From positions 1-64,000 of the IMG/VR virus record IMGVR_UViG_3300043395_002393: a stretch of DNA of 64,000 nucleotides; one strand, given 5' to 3'. The notes beneath the pieces are model-generated. The model was given only the letters and a program-made list of their open reading frames with translations. It was not told where the DNA came from and ran no database searches. The stretch's first letter is position 1. Each line of letters starts with the position of its first letter. Source of the stretch: a virus. This document shows, piece by piece, positions 31,826-42,400 of this stretch. A program made the position numbers and the translations under genes.

Positions 31826-32820
31826 GCATCGGACTCGACCCCACGACGGTTGACCGGGCCGGGCCGATTCTGGCCGCGGCGAAGGGACTGCGCTGGCCGG
31901 AAGATCGACCGGAGGTGGTCGCCTACCTCAACAAGTACCGGAACCTCCTCTTCAACAGCTACGAGGACTTCAAGCTGTTCGGCAACGTCTTCCACTGCAT
32001 CTGCGTCTCCACGTTTCGCGAGCGGTGCGCCACGGGCGCTTGCAACGATCCGGCGACCTATCAAGGCTTCACCCTGCCGGCGGATGTCGCCGCGGTCGAA
32101 GCCGTCTGGGACTCCGGCGAGCCAATGAAGATTCGCTCCCGCTGGCGCGAGGCGATGACCGGTATCGGTCTGGTCGGCCCTCGTGTCGAGGTGCTGGAGA
32201 TGGCCGAGCAGTTTTCCACCGAGCGCGACCCGAACTCGATCTGCGCCTTGAAGGTGTGGTGCGAGCGGGATGAGGACGCCGGGAAGCACGTCGTCATCGA
32301 GGTGATCGACGGCGACTGGAAAACCCGCAAGCTCGACTTCGAGCTGATCGCCGGCGGGTGGTCCACGGTCGAGGAGCGGGTTCGCGAGATTCGCAGCGTC
32401 GCCTTGCCGCTCGGCCGCACCGGCTCGATCACGCTGGCCCAGCAGGACGGTTACGAGCTGTCGATCTACGCCCCCGACGAGACGGTCCCGAGCTACCGCC
32501 GGTTCAAGATCGCGAGCACCTGCCCGGCCGGCGCGGTGAAGATTCAAGGCACCCGCCGCTTCCGGCCGGTCTACTTCGACTCGGACATCGTCGAGGTCGG
32601 GGATCAACTCGTGATTGAGTCCGCCGCCAGGTTCTTCAAGTACGGCGAGAACACCACCGAGGCCAACGAGATCCGCACCGCGGCCTACCACAAGAACGAG
32701 ATGGTGGGCTACCTCAACGGTCTGATCTCGCGCCACCGCGGGCACGCGATCCAGGACCAGACCCCCTTCAAGGGGCGTCCTTTGCCCCGTCGATCCAAAC
32801 ACCTTCCCGGCTACCGATGA
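31822..32820 (+). CDS. Hypothetical structural protein, possible tail adaptor (332 aa)
   Basis: Not recognised with certainty. ATG at 31,822 chosen; a TTG two codons earlier is possible. Residues 1-60 are helical (AGPILAAAKGLRWPEDRPEVVAYLNKYRNLLFN), resembling head-to-tail adaptor N-termini, followed by beta-rich sequence (HVVIEVIDGDWKTRKLDFELIAGGW; GSITLAQQDGYELSIYAPDE). It lies between nozzle-like and internal virion genes. Confidence 0.5.
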   Translation: MSIGLDPTTVDRAGPILAAAKGLRWPEDRPEVVAYLNKYRNLLFNSYEDFKLFGNVFHCICVSTFRERCATGACNDPATYQGFTLPADVAAVEAVWDSGEPMKIRSRWREAMTGIGLVGPRVEVLEMAEQFSTERDPNSICALKVWCERDEDAGKHVVIEVIDGDWKTRKLDFELIAGGWSTVEERVREIRSVALPLGRTGSITLAQQDGYELSIYAPDETVPSYRRFKIASTCPAGAVKIQGTRRFRPVYFDSDIVEVGDQLVIESAARFFKYGENTTEANEIRTAAYHKNEMVGYLNGLISRHRGHAIQDQTPFKGRPLPRRSKHLPGYR

Positions 32821-33275
32821 CCCCGCTTCCCCAGTCCAAGCTCCGCAACATCGCCCCGCTGATCGAGGCGTTCATCCGCGAGTCCTCGTGCTCCGATCGC
32901 ACTAGCGTGGAGCACTGCTTGGAGCGGTTGGCCCAAGGCTACCTGTGCCAGAACATGGACGCCTACGTGGACGACCCGGACGCGCCCCGCAAGGTCATCA
33001 TCTTCGGCCGCTATCCGGGCCTCGCGGTGAAGGAGGAGCTGATCTGCATCAACTTCGTCTACGCCGTCGAGGAGGACCGCCTCAAACCGGAGACGGTTGC
33101 CGCGTTTCGTGAAGTCATCGAGAAATACGCGGAAGCTCATCCGCGGGACTCGATCCTCGCGTCCTCGTGGGTGTATCGCGGATCTCGCGGTATCGACGCT
33201 TTCTGGCGGCACCTCGGCTTCGAGAAGCAGGAGGTCATCTACGTCAAACGACTCAAGGAGGTGAAGCATGGGTGA
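32817..33275 (+). CDS. GNAT-like protein (152 aa)
   Basis: The C-terminal part RGSRGIDAFWRHLGFEKQEVIYVKRL has the alpha4-beta6-beta7 look of GNAT acetyltransferases. The acetyl-CoA loop (Q/R-x-x-G-x-G/A) is not clearly preserved, so it may be structural. GNAT-like small proteins in this position (T7 gp13-like) assist assembly of the internal core in related phages. It overlaps both neighbours by 4 to 8 bases. Confidence 0.5.
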   Translation: MTPLPQSKLRNIAPLIEAFIRESSCSDRTSVEHCLERLAQGYLCQNMDAYVDDPDAPRKVIIFGRYPGLAVKEELICINFVYAVEEDRLKPETVAAFREVIEKYAEAHPRDSILASSWVYRGSRGIDAFWRHLGFEKQEVIYVKRLKEVKHG

Positions 33276-34329
33276 CTATGGAGCAGCAGCCGCGGCGGTG
33301 ACCTACGCGGCATCGAACGTGTTCTCGTGGGCGCAGGCGCTCTTGGTTCCTGGTGCGCAGGCCGCGGCCAACATTCTGCTCATGGAGAAGCAGAAGTCGG
33401 ACTACGACAGCATCGTCAACCAGCAGCGCAACCTCTTGGACGCCGCGGTGTCCCAATACATCTCCGGGATCGACGCGCTGATCCCGTTGTTCGATCAAGC
33501 CTACCCGGACGTTCCGCAGGCCGCCGAGTACGTGCCGATCGACGCCTGTTGCATCCAGCGGGCGACGATCGAGTGCAACATCGCCACCATGCCGAGGGCG
33601 GATGTCTACGCGGCGTCCCTGAGCCGCTACCACGAGCAGAGCGCCATCGTCCGAGCGATCGTGTTCGACCCGAGGTTCTTGGTCAACATGGACCTCGCAT
33701 CGGTCCAGATCAGCGACCTCCTGCGGGGGCGGTCCTCGGTCGGGGATGTGGTCGAGGTGATGACCGACAATGCCGAACTGGCCGCCCTTACCGGAAGGAT
33801 CGGTGCCACTCGGCGCACTACGGCACGGGATCTCGGTCTCTCGAAGATGCGGGCGCAGGCGGCCGGCCGCGAGGAGCTGCGGACCCACCACGGGTTCATC
33901 TCGCGGGATGTCTCTCCGCTCTCGCGACTCGGCGACATCCGCGACATGGTGCAGACGCCGGCCCAGCGCATTGCGTTGGCGCTCACCCAGGCGCAGCTCA
34001 TCCAGAACAGCCTCCAGAACCTCTACAACCAGCAGGCGCAAAAAGATCCACGTTTGCTGGCGGAACTTCAGACGAAAATTCAAAAAGTCATCACCAAGCT
34101 CCAGTTCCAAGCCAACAAGGCGACGCTGGTGAACACCTTCGTCCCGAATTACGCGGCGATCTTGGAGCCCATGGTGAAGTCCGTGGCGCAAGCCATCGGC
34201 GATCCGATCGGTTCGGCTTCCGGCGTCGGGTTCTACGGTGAACCCGGTCAGCAGGTGGGTTACAATCAACCGGGTATCATCGGGACCCGCTCCGCCTCGG
34301 AGCGCCCAGGAATCCACTACGCCAAGTGA
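33268..34329 (+). CDS. Internal virion protein candidate (353 aa)
   Basis: Ala-rich N-terminal hydrophobic segment (AAAAAVTYAASNVFSWAQALLV), then long helices with Gln/Asn (LALTQAQLIQNSLQNLYNQQAQKDP). The C-terminus is Gly/Tyr/Gln-rich. No enzyme motif. Proteins of this type between tail and giant internal protein are ejected-core components in podoviruses. Its start at 33,268 overlaps the previous gene by 8 bases. Confidence 0.55.
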   Translation: MGDYGAAAAAVTYAASNVFSWAQALLVPGAQAAANILLMEKQKSDYDSIVNQQRNLLDAAVSQYISGIDALIPLFDQAYPDVPQAAEYVPIDACCIQRATIECNIATMPRADVYAASLSRYHEQSAIVRAIVFDPRFLVNMDLASVQISDLLRGRSSVGDVVEVMTDNAELAALTGRIGATRRTTARDLGLSKMRAQAAGREELRTHHGFISRDVSPLSRLGDIRDMVQTPAQRIALALTQAQLIQNSLQNLYNQQAQKDPRLLAELQTKIQKVITKLQFQANKATLVNTFVPNYAAILEPMVKSVAQAIGDPIGSASGVGFYGEPGQQVGYNQPGIIGTRSASERPGIHYAK

Positions 34330-35177
34330 TCAAGCCCGTCGAAATCTTCTCGCAGGACCCCGGACGAATCATGGATTTTTCCGGGGTCCCCGTCGCGGAG
34401 ATTTTCAACGGCTCCGTGCTCGCCCGATCCCAAGCGATGGAACGGGAGGCTCCGGTCGAAGAGCCCGAGCCGTTGGCGAGCTTCACCCCGCAGACCTTGT
34501 TCAACCCGGATCGTGGGGCCGAGCTTTTCCAGATGCCACGGGAGTCCACAACCCCGGCGCCATCGGCCGGTCGATCCACGTCGCCGGGGAGCTACCCCTC
34601 CTTGGAGAACTACGACGCGCCGCTGTCTTCCCCGCCGGGGAGTCCCGAAGACTTCATCTTCAACGCGGAAGCTCGCCGGGACGCCCGCGGTCAGTTGCAG
34701 GTCTACACCCCGCCGGCCGGCGATGGTGGTGGATCTTTCGAGGTCGCCGGCATCACCGCTCGCTACCAACCGAAGGAGGCCGCCCGTCTCAAGGCGCTCA
34801 TTGAGTCGGGACAGGTCCAGCAGGCGGAAGCCGAAGCCAAGGATTTCTACCGCCGCCGGGCGGCACCTTTCACGAGCCTGACGGACAACCCCGGTCTCCA
34901 GCTCCAGCTTGCCGACACGGTCCACCACCGCGGCGAAGGCGGGCTGCGGCGGGTGCTTCAACGGGCAACCGGATCGGACTCCAAGGACTACCGCGATCTG
35001 ATCGGGATGCTCGCGAGTGATCCGACGGCGCTGGACAAGTTCAACCAAGCTCGGCAGTCCTACGAGTGGGAAGAGGTTGATCGCGGCAGGTCGTCGAGGA
35101 AAAAGTTTCGCAAAGGGCTCCAGAATCGGTTTAATCGTGCCGACGCGGCAGCCCGCAGTCTCATCACCGGAGAATAG
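34326..35177 (+). CDS. Internal virion protein candidate (283 aa)
   Basis: GTG start in a 4-base overlap. The N-terminal 140 residues are Pro/Ser-rich and look disordered. The C-terminal half is helical and basic (EAARLKALIESGQVQQAEAEAKDFYRRRA; SSRKKFRKGLQNRFNRADAAARS). No catalytic motif. It follows the 353-residue protein and probably belongs to the same core. Confidence 0.55.
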   Translation: MIKPVEIFSQDPGRIMDFSGVPVAEIFNGSVLARSQAMEREAPVEEPEPLASFTPQTLFNPDRGAELFQMPRESTTPAPSAGRSTSPGSYPSLENYDAPLSSPPGSPEDFIFNAEARRDARGQLQVYTPPAGDGGGSFEVAGITARYQPKEAARLKALIESGQVQQAEAEAKDFYRRRAAPFTSLTDNPGLQLQLADTVHHRGEGGLRRVLQRATGSDSKDYRDLIGMLASDPTALDKFNQARQSYEWEEVDRGRSSRKKFRKGLQNRFNRADAAARSLITGE

Positions 35178-35179
35178 CC

Positions 35180-36454
35180 ATGGCCCTCACCCCGATCTCA
35201 CTTTTCCAGTCTCAAGGAAGCGGCATCGCCCAGTTCCTCCAGGGTGGGCAGAACGCGCTCGCGTCCGCGCTCAACAACGTGATCCAGGTGGGGCGCGATA
35301 CCGCGAACAAGCAGTTCGCACAGGAGCGCGACTTCCTCGGCGAGCGGCAGCGGGTCGAGGCACTGGCGCAGCGGCGGGGCGAGGTGGCGCAGCAGCAGGC
35401 GAACCTCGATCGCAGTTTCGCCCGCGGCATTTTCGAGTCCGATCGCGAGTTCGCCGACCGCAATGCCGACCAAGCGCGGCAGGAGCAGCGCCAGATGGCA
35501 ATGGACCTGTTCAACGTGAACGAGTCCAACCGCAACTTCGCGCTGCGGCAAACCGAGGCGGAACGCATCGCCGAGGAACGTCGTCGGCAGGAAGAGTTCA
35601 ATCAAGGCATCCTGTCTCAGCCGCCCGTCGGGGCTGCGGCGCCGCCGGCCCGCCCTGAACTGTCCGCGGACTACCTCTTCGGTCCCATTCCGGGATCGCC
35701 CGCCCCCGCGCCGATGACCGGGACGACCGGTGGCGCGTCGGCCGGTTCCGCTGCGACGCCGGAGGCCCGCATTGCCAACGCGCAGAGCCGCATGCGGGCG
35801 GCCCAAGGGCGCGATCCGCAGGCGTTCATGGCGGCCGAAGCGGAATTGGCTGCGGCCCAAGCCGAACTGCGTCGTGCCGGCGGCGGGGTCACTCCGGCCG
35901 AGCAGCGGGCGCAAGCGCGGTTCCTCATGTCGGCTACCACGTTCCAGCAGGGTCAGATGGACCGGGCGACCAAGGCCCAAGAGTCCGCGGCGAAGCAGGA
36001 GCGGGGCAAAGCGACTTCGCAGGCCCAGGTTCTCGTGGAAGCCAACGCCGATGCGTTCCCGCCGGCCGGCGCGTCCATCCCCAAGGACCTGCCGGAAGAG
36101 GAGCGCAAGGCCGCGATCGAGCAGGCGAAGGCGGCCGATGCAAACCGAGTCGCCGTCGAGATCCAAGCGGCGCTCGATTCTCCCACCTTCGAAGACTACC
36201 TCGCCAAGATGGTCCCTTCGGCCAAGAAGCAGGGCAACCAGTGGGTCCCCAAGACGGCCGACGAGATCAAGGCGGAAGCCGCCGCACTACCGAAGGCGGT
36301 GAAGGACGAGCGACGGAAGCTGTGGGACCTTGCCCGGCGAACGGGACTTGGCGACTCGGCGGCTCCGGCTCCGGCTCCGGCTCCGGCACCTCAGTCTGGT
36401 GTGACTTCGGAAATCGAGCGTCTGTGGGGAGCCCGGTCCAAACTCTCGGATTGA
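35180..36454 (+). CDS. Coiled-coil internal virion protein candidate (424 aa)
   Basis: Gln/Arg/Ala-rich and almost fully helical. Residues about 30-150 are a long coiled coil (QFAQERDFLGERQRVEALAQRRGEVAQQQ). A Pro/Gly linker lies at about 150-190, a second helical half follows (AEAELAAAQAELRRAGG), and an Ala-Pro repeat ends it (APAPAPAPAPQ). Typical for an elongated, ejectable core protein. A GC-rich hairpin (CCGCTG/CAGCGG) sits in the gap before the giant gene. Confidence 0.55.
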   Translation: MALTPISLFQSQGSGIAQFLQGGQNALASALNNVIQVGRDTANKQFAQERDFLGERQRVEALAQRRGEVAQQQANLDRSFARGIFESDREFADRNADQARQEQRQMAMDLFNVNESNRNFALRQTEAERIAEERRRQEEFNQGILSQPPVGAAAPPARPELSADYLFGPIPGSPAPAPMTGTTGGASAGSAATPEARIANAQSRMRAAQGRDPQAFMAAEAELAAAQAELRRAGGGVTPAEQRAQARFLMSATTFQQGQMDRATKAQESAAKQERGKATSQAQVLVEANADAFPPAGASIPKDLPEEERKAAIEQAKAADANRVAVEIQAALDSPTFEDYLAKMVPSAKKQGNQWVPKTADEIKAEAAALPKAVKDERRKLWDLARRTGLGDSAAPAPAPAPAPQSGVTSEIERLWGARSKLSD

Positions 36455-36488
36455 TCCGCTGCCGGGCAGCGGGTAGAAGGTCTTCGCC

Positions 36489-39400
36489 ATGCCTCGCATC
36501 CCTTTCTCGGATCTCGCATCCGCCCCGGAGTTCCGGTCGCTCCTGCTCGAAGAGCAGCAGACTGTCGCGTCGAACTACTGGGACGAGGTCGCCGCGGAGC
36601 GCCCCGAAGCCGCGCAGTTCTTCACCGAGGTCCGCGACATGTCGAAGTCGCTGTTCGATCTCAAGGCGCGGCGGAGCGATGCGGCCCCCATCCAGCGGCG
36701 CTTCCTCGACGCCGAGGTCCAAGACACCGCGTTCATGGTCTCTCTCGGGGAGGAGCTTGCCGCGGGAACGCTGACACCCGAAGGTCGGGACGAGGCGCTA
36801 CGCCTCCGCGCCGCCGAGCAGGCGGACCACAAGGCTCGCATCGACAAGATGCGGGAGCTGACCAACCCGGAGGCGGCGGATCGCGTGGCCCCGCGTCTGG
36901 CCGGGCTGGAGCAGACGGCACTGGCCGGCGGAGTCTTCGGATCGACACCGTTCAACCAACGGTTCATGGATGCTACGACCGACGCGGACTCGGTCGGCAC
37001 GAGCCGCCAAGCCTACGAGGCGCTGCGCAGCCAGATGACTGAAGACTACGGTCTGGAGCCGGGCGAAGTGGACGATCTCATCAAGCACCGGCTCGGGTTC
37101 CAAGAGAAGCCGGTGAGCCGCGACGCCCTCGGCGTCCCGCACATCAAGCCGGAGGTCCTGGCGCAAGGCCCGGACGCCGTGAAGTCGGCGATCCTCAACT
37201 CCGACCTCCCGTGGCGCGAGAAGCAGCGGATGACCGAGTCGTCCGATCTGCGCGAGAGGATGGGGAGCTACTACCAGTCCACCTTGGAGCGCGTGAAGCA
37301 GGACCACCCGGAACTCGCCGGGCAGCTCGGTCTCGACACCGTGGACGACCCGCAGGCGGGCTACGCCGCGCTGGTGTCTTCGCTCAACCAGACGGGTTTC
37401 TCCAAGCTCGCGAGCGGTTTCACCGCCAACATCCTCGGAGCCGCGGAGGAAATCGTCCCGCGGGTCTTGGCTGGCGAACGCGCAGGGGCGGAAGAGCGGC
37501 GGCAGGAGATCCGCGAAACGATGCAGCCGACCCGCCGCGCCATCGAGTCGGCCAACCAGCTCTCGCAGGAGTTCTACGCGGACCAAGGCACTCTGTGGGG
37601 CGTGGACATGTCCTCGTTCGGGCAGGGTCTCGGCAGCGTTCTGTCGGCGACCGGCTTGGGAGTTCTCACCGGTGGCGCCAGCCTGCCCGTGAGCGCCGCC
37701 CGCGTCGCCACCATGGGGCCGACCGGTCTGCGGATGCTCAACGGCGCGAACAGCGTGCTGCGGGCGTCACCGGGCATCGGGCTCGCCATGGCGCAGACCG
37801 GCACCTCGACCTACGAGCAGGCGATCAAGTCCGGCATGTCCGAAGAGGAGGCTGGCAAAGCTGCAACGCTGTCGGCCGCCACCGAGGGCGTCATCACCGG
37901 GTTGTTCAGCCTTGTGGGCGCGGGCGGTGTGGAAGCCGTCGGCGAGCAGCTTGTGGGCACCGCAGCCCGTCAGGCCGCCCGCGACAGCGCCAAGAGCGTT
38001 GCCCGGACCTTCGGCGAGAAGGTCGGCAAGGGGCTTCTCGGCGAGCAGTTCGAGGAGAACCTCATCACCGCGTTCGATGCGGCCACCGTGCAGGCTCGCA
38101 TCGACCCCACGATGACCGTGGACGACTTCAAGAACCAGCTTCGCGAGACGGCGCTGGTCACGCTCGCGGTGTCCGGCCCGACCGTGACGGCCGGCTCGCT
38201 GCGGGAGACTCTGGCCGAGAAGGCCACCTACGAACAAAGCACCGATGAAATCAAACTCCGAGCAGACCTCAACCTCGCTGAAGCCTCCGACCCCCTCCGC
38301 ACCGCCGTCCGCCGCGAAGGTGGGATCGGAACGACCGTCGGCGAGCGGCTTCGACGAGCGGCAACTCAGCCAGGCGAGGCAAATCTTCCACCCGCCGGGC
38401 AAGCCGCGGCCGACACCACGGAAGACGGCGGAGCACCTGCTCCAGGAGCACTTGAACCTGTCGCGCCGGGAGGCACGGAGCCTGTGGCTCCGGCTCCAGT
38501 CGGAGGCGAACAAGCTCCGGCAGTCGGAGGAGCTGAAGTGCCCGGAGTGCGGACTGGAGGAGCCTCCGAGCCCGTGCTGGTGCCAGCAGATGCCGTGAAC
38601 GAAACACCGGTTCGTGCAACACAAACCGGTTTGAGGGACACAGGTGAGAGACAAACTTCCGGGTTCTCGAAGCTCCGCAAAGCCGTGGGCGCGAACACCC
38701 GACTTCAAGGAGATGTTTTCGGTGACAAGATCGGATTCTCCACCAAAAAGACCGGGGACGAGCCCGGTGTCGAGATGACCTTGGTGCCCGACGAAGAAGA
38801 CCCGAACCGTGCGACCCTGGATGCCATCATCACGCCGCAAGCGGAGCGTCAAAAAGGTGCGGCGACCGAGGCGATGCAGAAGCTCACCAAGGAAGCGGAC
38901 GCGGCGGGGGTCACGCTGGACTTGGATGTCCAACCGCAGCGACTTGTCCCCGAGGGGGAGACGCCGCCGATGTCCGCCGAACAGCTCAAAGACTGGTATC
39001 GCCGTTTCGGGTTCCGGTTCGCGGAAGATTCAAATCGCGGTGTCCGGCTTTCGGATTCTGAGCTCCAGAAGGCTTGGGGTGAAACTCTTCCTGCCTACAC
39101 GGGGGATCTGAACACGCTCCCGGACGACCGGAACTTCTCCGACAACCAGACTCTCCGCGATGTGTTCGAGGAGAATCCCGCCAATTTTGAGGAAGGTCAG
39201 ACCTACTTTGCCGAGTCGGTGTTCACGGTCCAAGACGGCAAACTCAAACGCCATCGCGGAGTCGCCGCCGATTACAACTACCGGACCAAGAAGTTCGGTC
39301 TTCGCAGAGTCGAGGACGTGGTTCCCGAGCCGCCGTCTCAGGTGTTCCACGCCGGACCTTCCAAGTTCACCCCTGAGAGCGTCCAGTTCGACAAGGGCGC

Positions 39401-42400
39401 GATCGGGTTTCACGCGGGCACTCGCGACCAAGCGGAGTTCGTCGCGTCCGGGAAAACCGGCAAGAAGCAAGGCACCATCTCCGAGTTCTCCGTGCAGGAG
39501 ACTTCGGACGACGGGCAACTCCAAACGGAGACGGTGACGACCGACATGCCGTGGGAGCAGCCGGACGCGCTGCTCGCTGAACTTGTTCATCAGGGTCTCA
39601 TCAACCCCGACGAGGCGACTACCTTGGTCGGGACGTGGGACATCTCGGACGAGCACAAGAACGCGGCGATGGCTGCGATCGGCAAAGCGGCTCGCATGTT
39701 CGGCAATCCCGAATTCGCCACGTTGGACGAACCCATCGGGGAGTTCTACACGAACCCCGGCACCTACCGCAACCGCGAGAAACTCGACCAAGTCCGCGAG
39801 CTTCTCATCGAAAGCGGGGTCGGTGCGATCCGCTATCCAAACGATGTCGAGGGAACTGAACCTGGCGAGTCTGTCGCGGTGCTCGACAAGCGAATGTTCT
39901 TCCGAACCACAACCCCAACAACCAATGAAGAAGTCCAAGTCGAAGAAGCAGGTGGGCTACCTCCTGTCGAAGGGCAGCCCGCTGTCCAAGGCCCAGCAGT
40001 CCAAGCTGAAGAAGGAGCTGCACAGCGGCAAGGTGAAGGTGCGCAAGAAGTGACGGAACCGCCGGCGGAGGCGCTGCCCGAGCCGGAGCCGAACATGGAC
40101 GAGGTCTTCGCCACCTTGCGCGAACGGGAACCGACGACTCGCCGGATCAACACCAGCTCACCGAAGTTCCGGGAGCTGGTCACCGAGTTGAAGAACCAGC
40201 GAGCTGCTGCGGCGGCCGGCGGTCTGGCGCAGCGGAAGGCGGACATCGTGACTCAGCGCAAAGAGATCGAGCAAGCCCGGATCGACCGCAACAAAGAGCG
40301 GCTCAAACGCAACCGAGAACGTGCCAAAAATCGACCTCTGGACGAGCATCGGAAGCGGATCATCGAACTTACGAAAGACGAGAGGTTCCCGGAGGGTCGG
40401 AACCCGGACTATGAAGGGGGTTTGCGTGAATGGCTCCGTGAGCGTGGTTACGACGCCAGCATCAAGAAAAAGGGTTTCCTCGACGGACTACTCGGCTATG
40501 TGACGCCTTTGCGAGTGGACAAGCGGGATCGCCTCGACGCCCTCCGCGCCACGTTGACGCCGGAGGTCCGGGAGCTGTTGAATGCGATCTATCAGAAGCC
40601 GGAGAAAGGGAAGGAACAGATTCCGATCATCGAAGCCTTCGCCAACACCACGATCGGCGCAGCCATCTTGGAGAATAAGCTCCGCAGCCTCAAATGGTAC
40701 CGTGATCGAAAACTTCCGGCACCTGGTGAATACGACATGCTGGAGGACGCAGACATCCCCGGCCACATTCAGAGTCGAGTGTTCTCTGAAAATGGTCTGA
40801 CTCCAGACGTGCTTGCCAAAAACATCGCAGTCCAGAGTGAGAAAGAGGGGGGCAGTCTGAATCCTTCGGCTGAAGACATCTGGCGTGCGGTTCTCGATCT
40901 CGCGGACGGGAAAGTCACCACCGAAGAGGACGCGGAGTCCTACTACGAACGCAAGCAGCAGCAAGAGGAAGACGCAACCGTGGCTTTTGCCGAGCAGCAG
41001 CTCGAACTCGCCGGATCGGAGAACTCGCAGGTCATCGACATCACCGAGGTTCGCGAGGGCGACCGCTTCACGATCGGCGGCGTCGAATACGTGGCGGCCC
41101 AGGTCGAGGACTCGGAAGGTCTGACGGACAGCTTCGTGCTGAAGGGCGACGGCCCGCTCAATCGGACCTCCGTCACTTCCGACTTCTTCGCCGAAAGCGT
41201 TGTACCTACCGAAGGCTCCCTGGTCGGCGTTGACCCGGCGGAGGTGGAAGCATTCCGCATCACCCAAAACGACCCGGAGTTCTACAACGAGGCGGAGCCT
41301 GCGCCCGCACCTGAGTCTGCACCTGAACCAGCTCCGGTAGCGCAAGAACAACCGGCCCCTCCACAAGCTCAAACGCCGGAGGCCCCGGAAACCCCGCAGC
41401 AGCAAGCCCCCGAGCCGGTTAAGGAAAAACCGCCGGAGGCTAAGGCAAAAGCAGAGCAACCCATCGACGCCGTCGGCACCGCCAACGCGCTCACCGACCG
41501 GCTCCGTGCCAAACGTGGTCTGCCGCCGCGATTCGCGCCGGCCCGCCTTGGCAACGAGCAGGCGTGGGACGCGGCGATGGACCGGATCAACGCCGCCCCA
41601 GGCGTGGCGAGGAAGCTGGTGGACGAACTCAAGAAGTCGCTGCGGTCCATCGACCCGGTCGAAACCGCGATGTTCGCCCACGAAATGCTCGTTCGCGAGA
41701 ACGCTCTCGATGACGCTCTCGACGCCTACAACGGCAATCCGACCGCGGAAAACCTCAAGAAGGTGCAGCTTGCCGAGACTTACCGGAATGAAGCCGTTCG
41801 GACGGCGGAGCAGATCGGCACCATCGAAGGCCGAGCCTTGCAGGCCCGCAAGATCCTCATCCACCAGGACTTCTCCTTCGGCCGCATGGCGGCGATGAAG
41901 GTCAAGGCTCAAGGCGGCAAGGCGCTGACCGCGGACCAGACCAAGGAACTCGTCGAGTTGCACAAGCAGATGGAAGACGTGCGACGGCAGCTCGAAGCCG
42001 CCAACGCGAAGCTCGCCGAGCAGGAGGCGCAGCAGCTCACGCTGAACATCCAAGTCGAGTTCAAGAACGAGCTGAAGGCCGCCAAGAAGCGCGGCGAGAA
42101 GCCTCTCAGCTTCATCGAACGCAAGGCGGAGGAAGCCCGTGCCCGCATGGCTGCACGCAAGCAACAGGGTCGGTTGAACTCGCTCCCCGTGGACGAGTTC
42201 CTCGACATCTCCATCATCGGCGTCTCCTACATCGCCAAAGGCTTCAACACGATCGGCACCTTCACGTCCCAACTGGTCAAGGATTTCGGTCGCAAGTATC
42301 TCCCCTTCGCCGGCGACATCTTCGCGAAGTCGCAGGAGCTTTACGACGCCGCGGCACCGTCGAGCCGGGTCAAGCCCAAGGAGGACATCCTGAACGCCAT

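Noticed and set aside
41280-41480. Overprinted gene in the APEPAP linker of the giant protein
   Set aside because: Other frames here give only low-complexity Ser/Cys/Gly peptides, unlike the 39,925 ORF.
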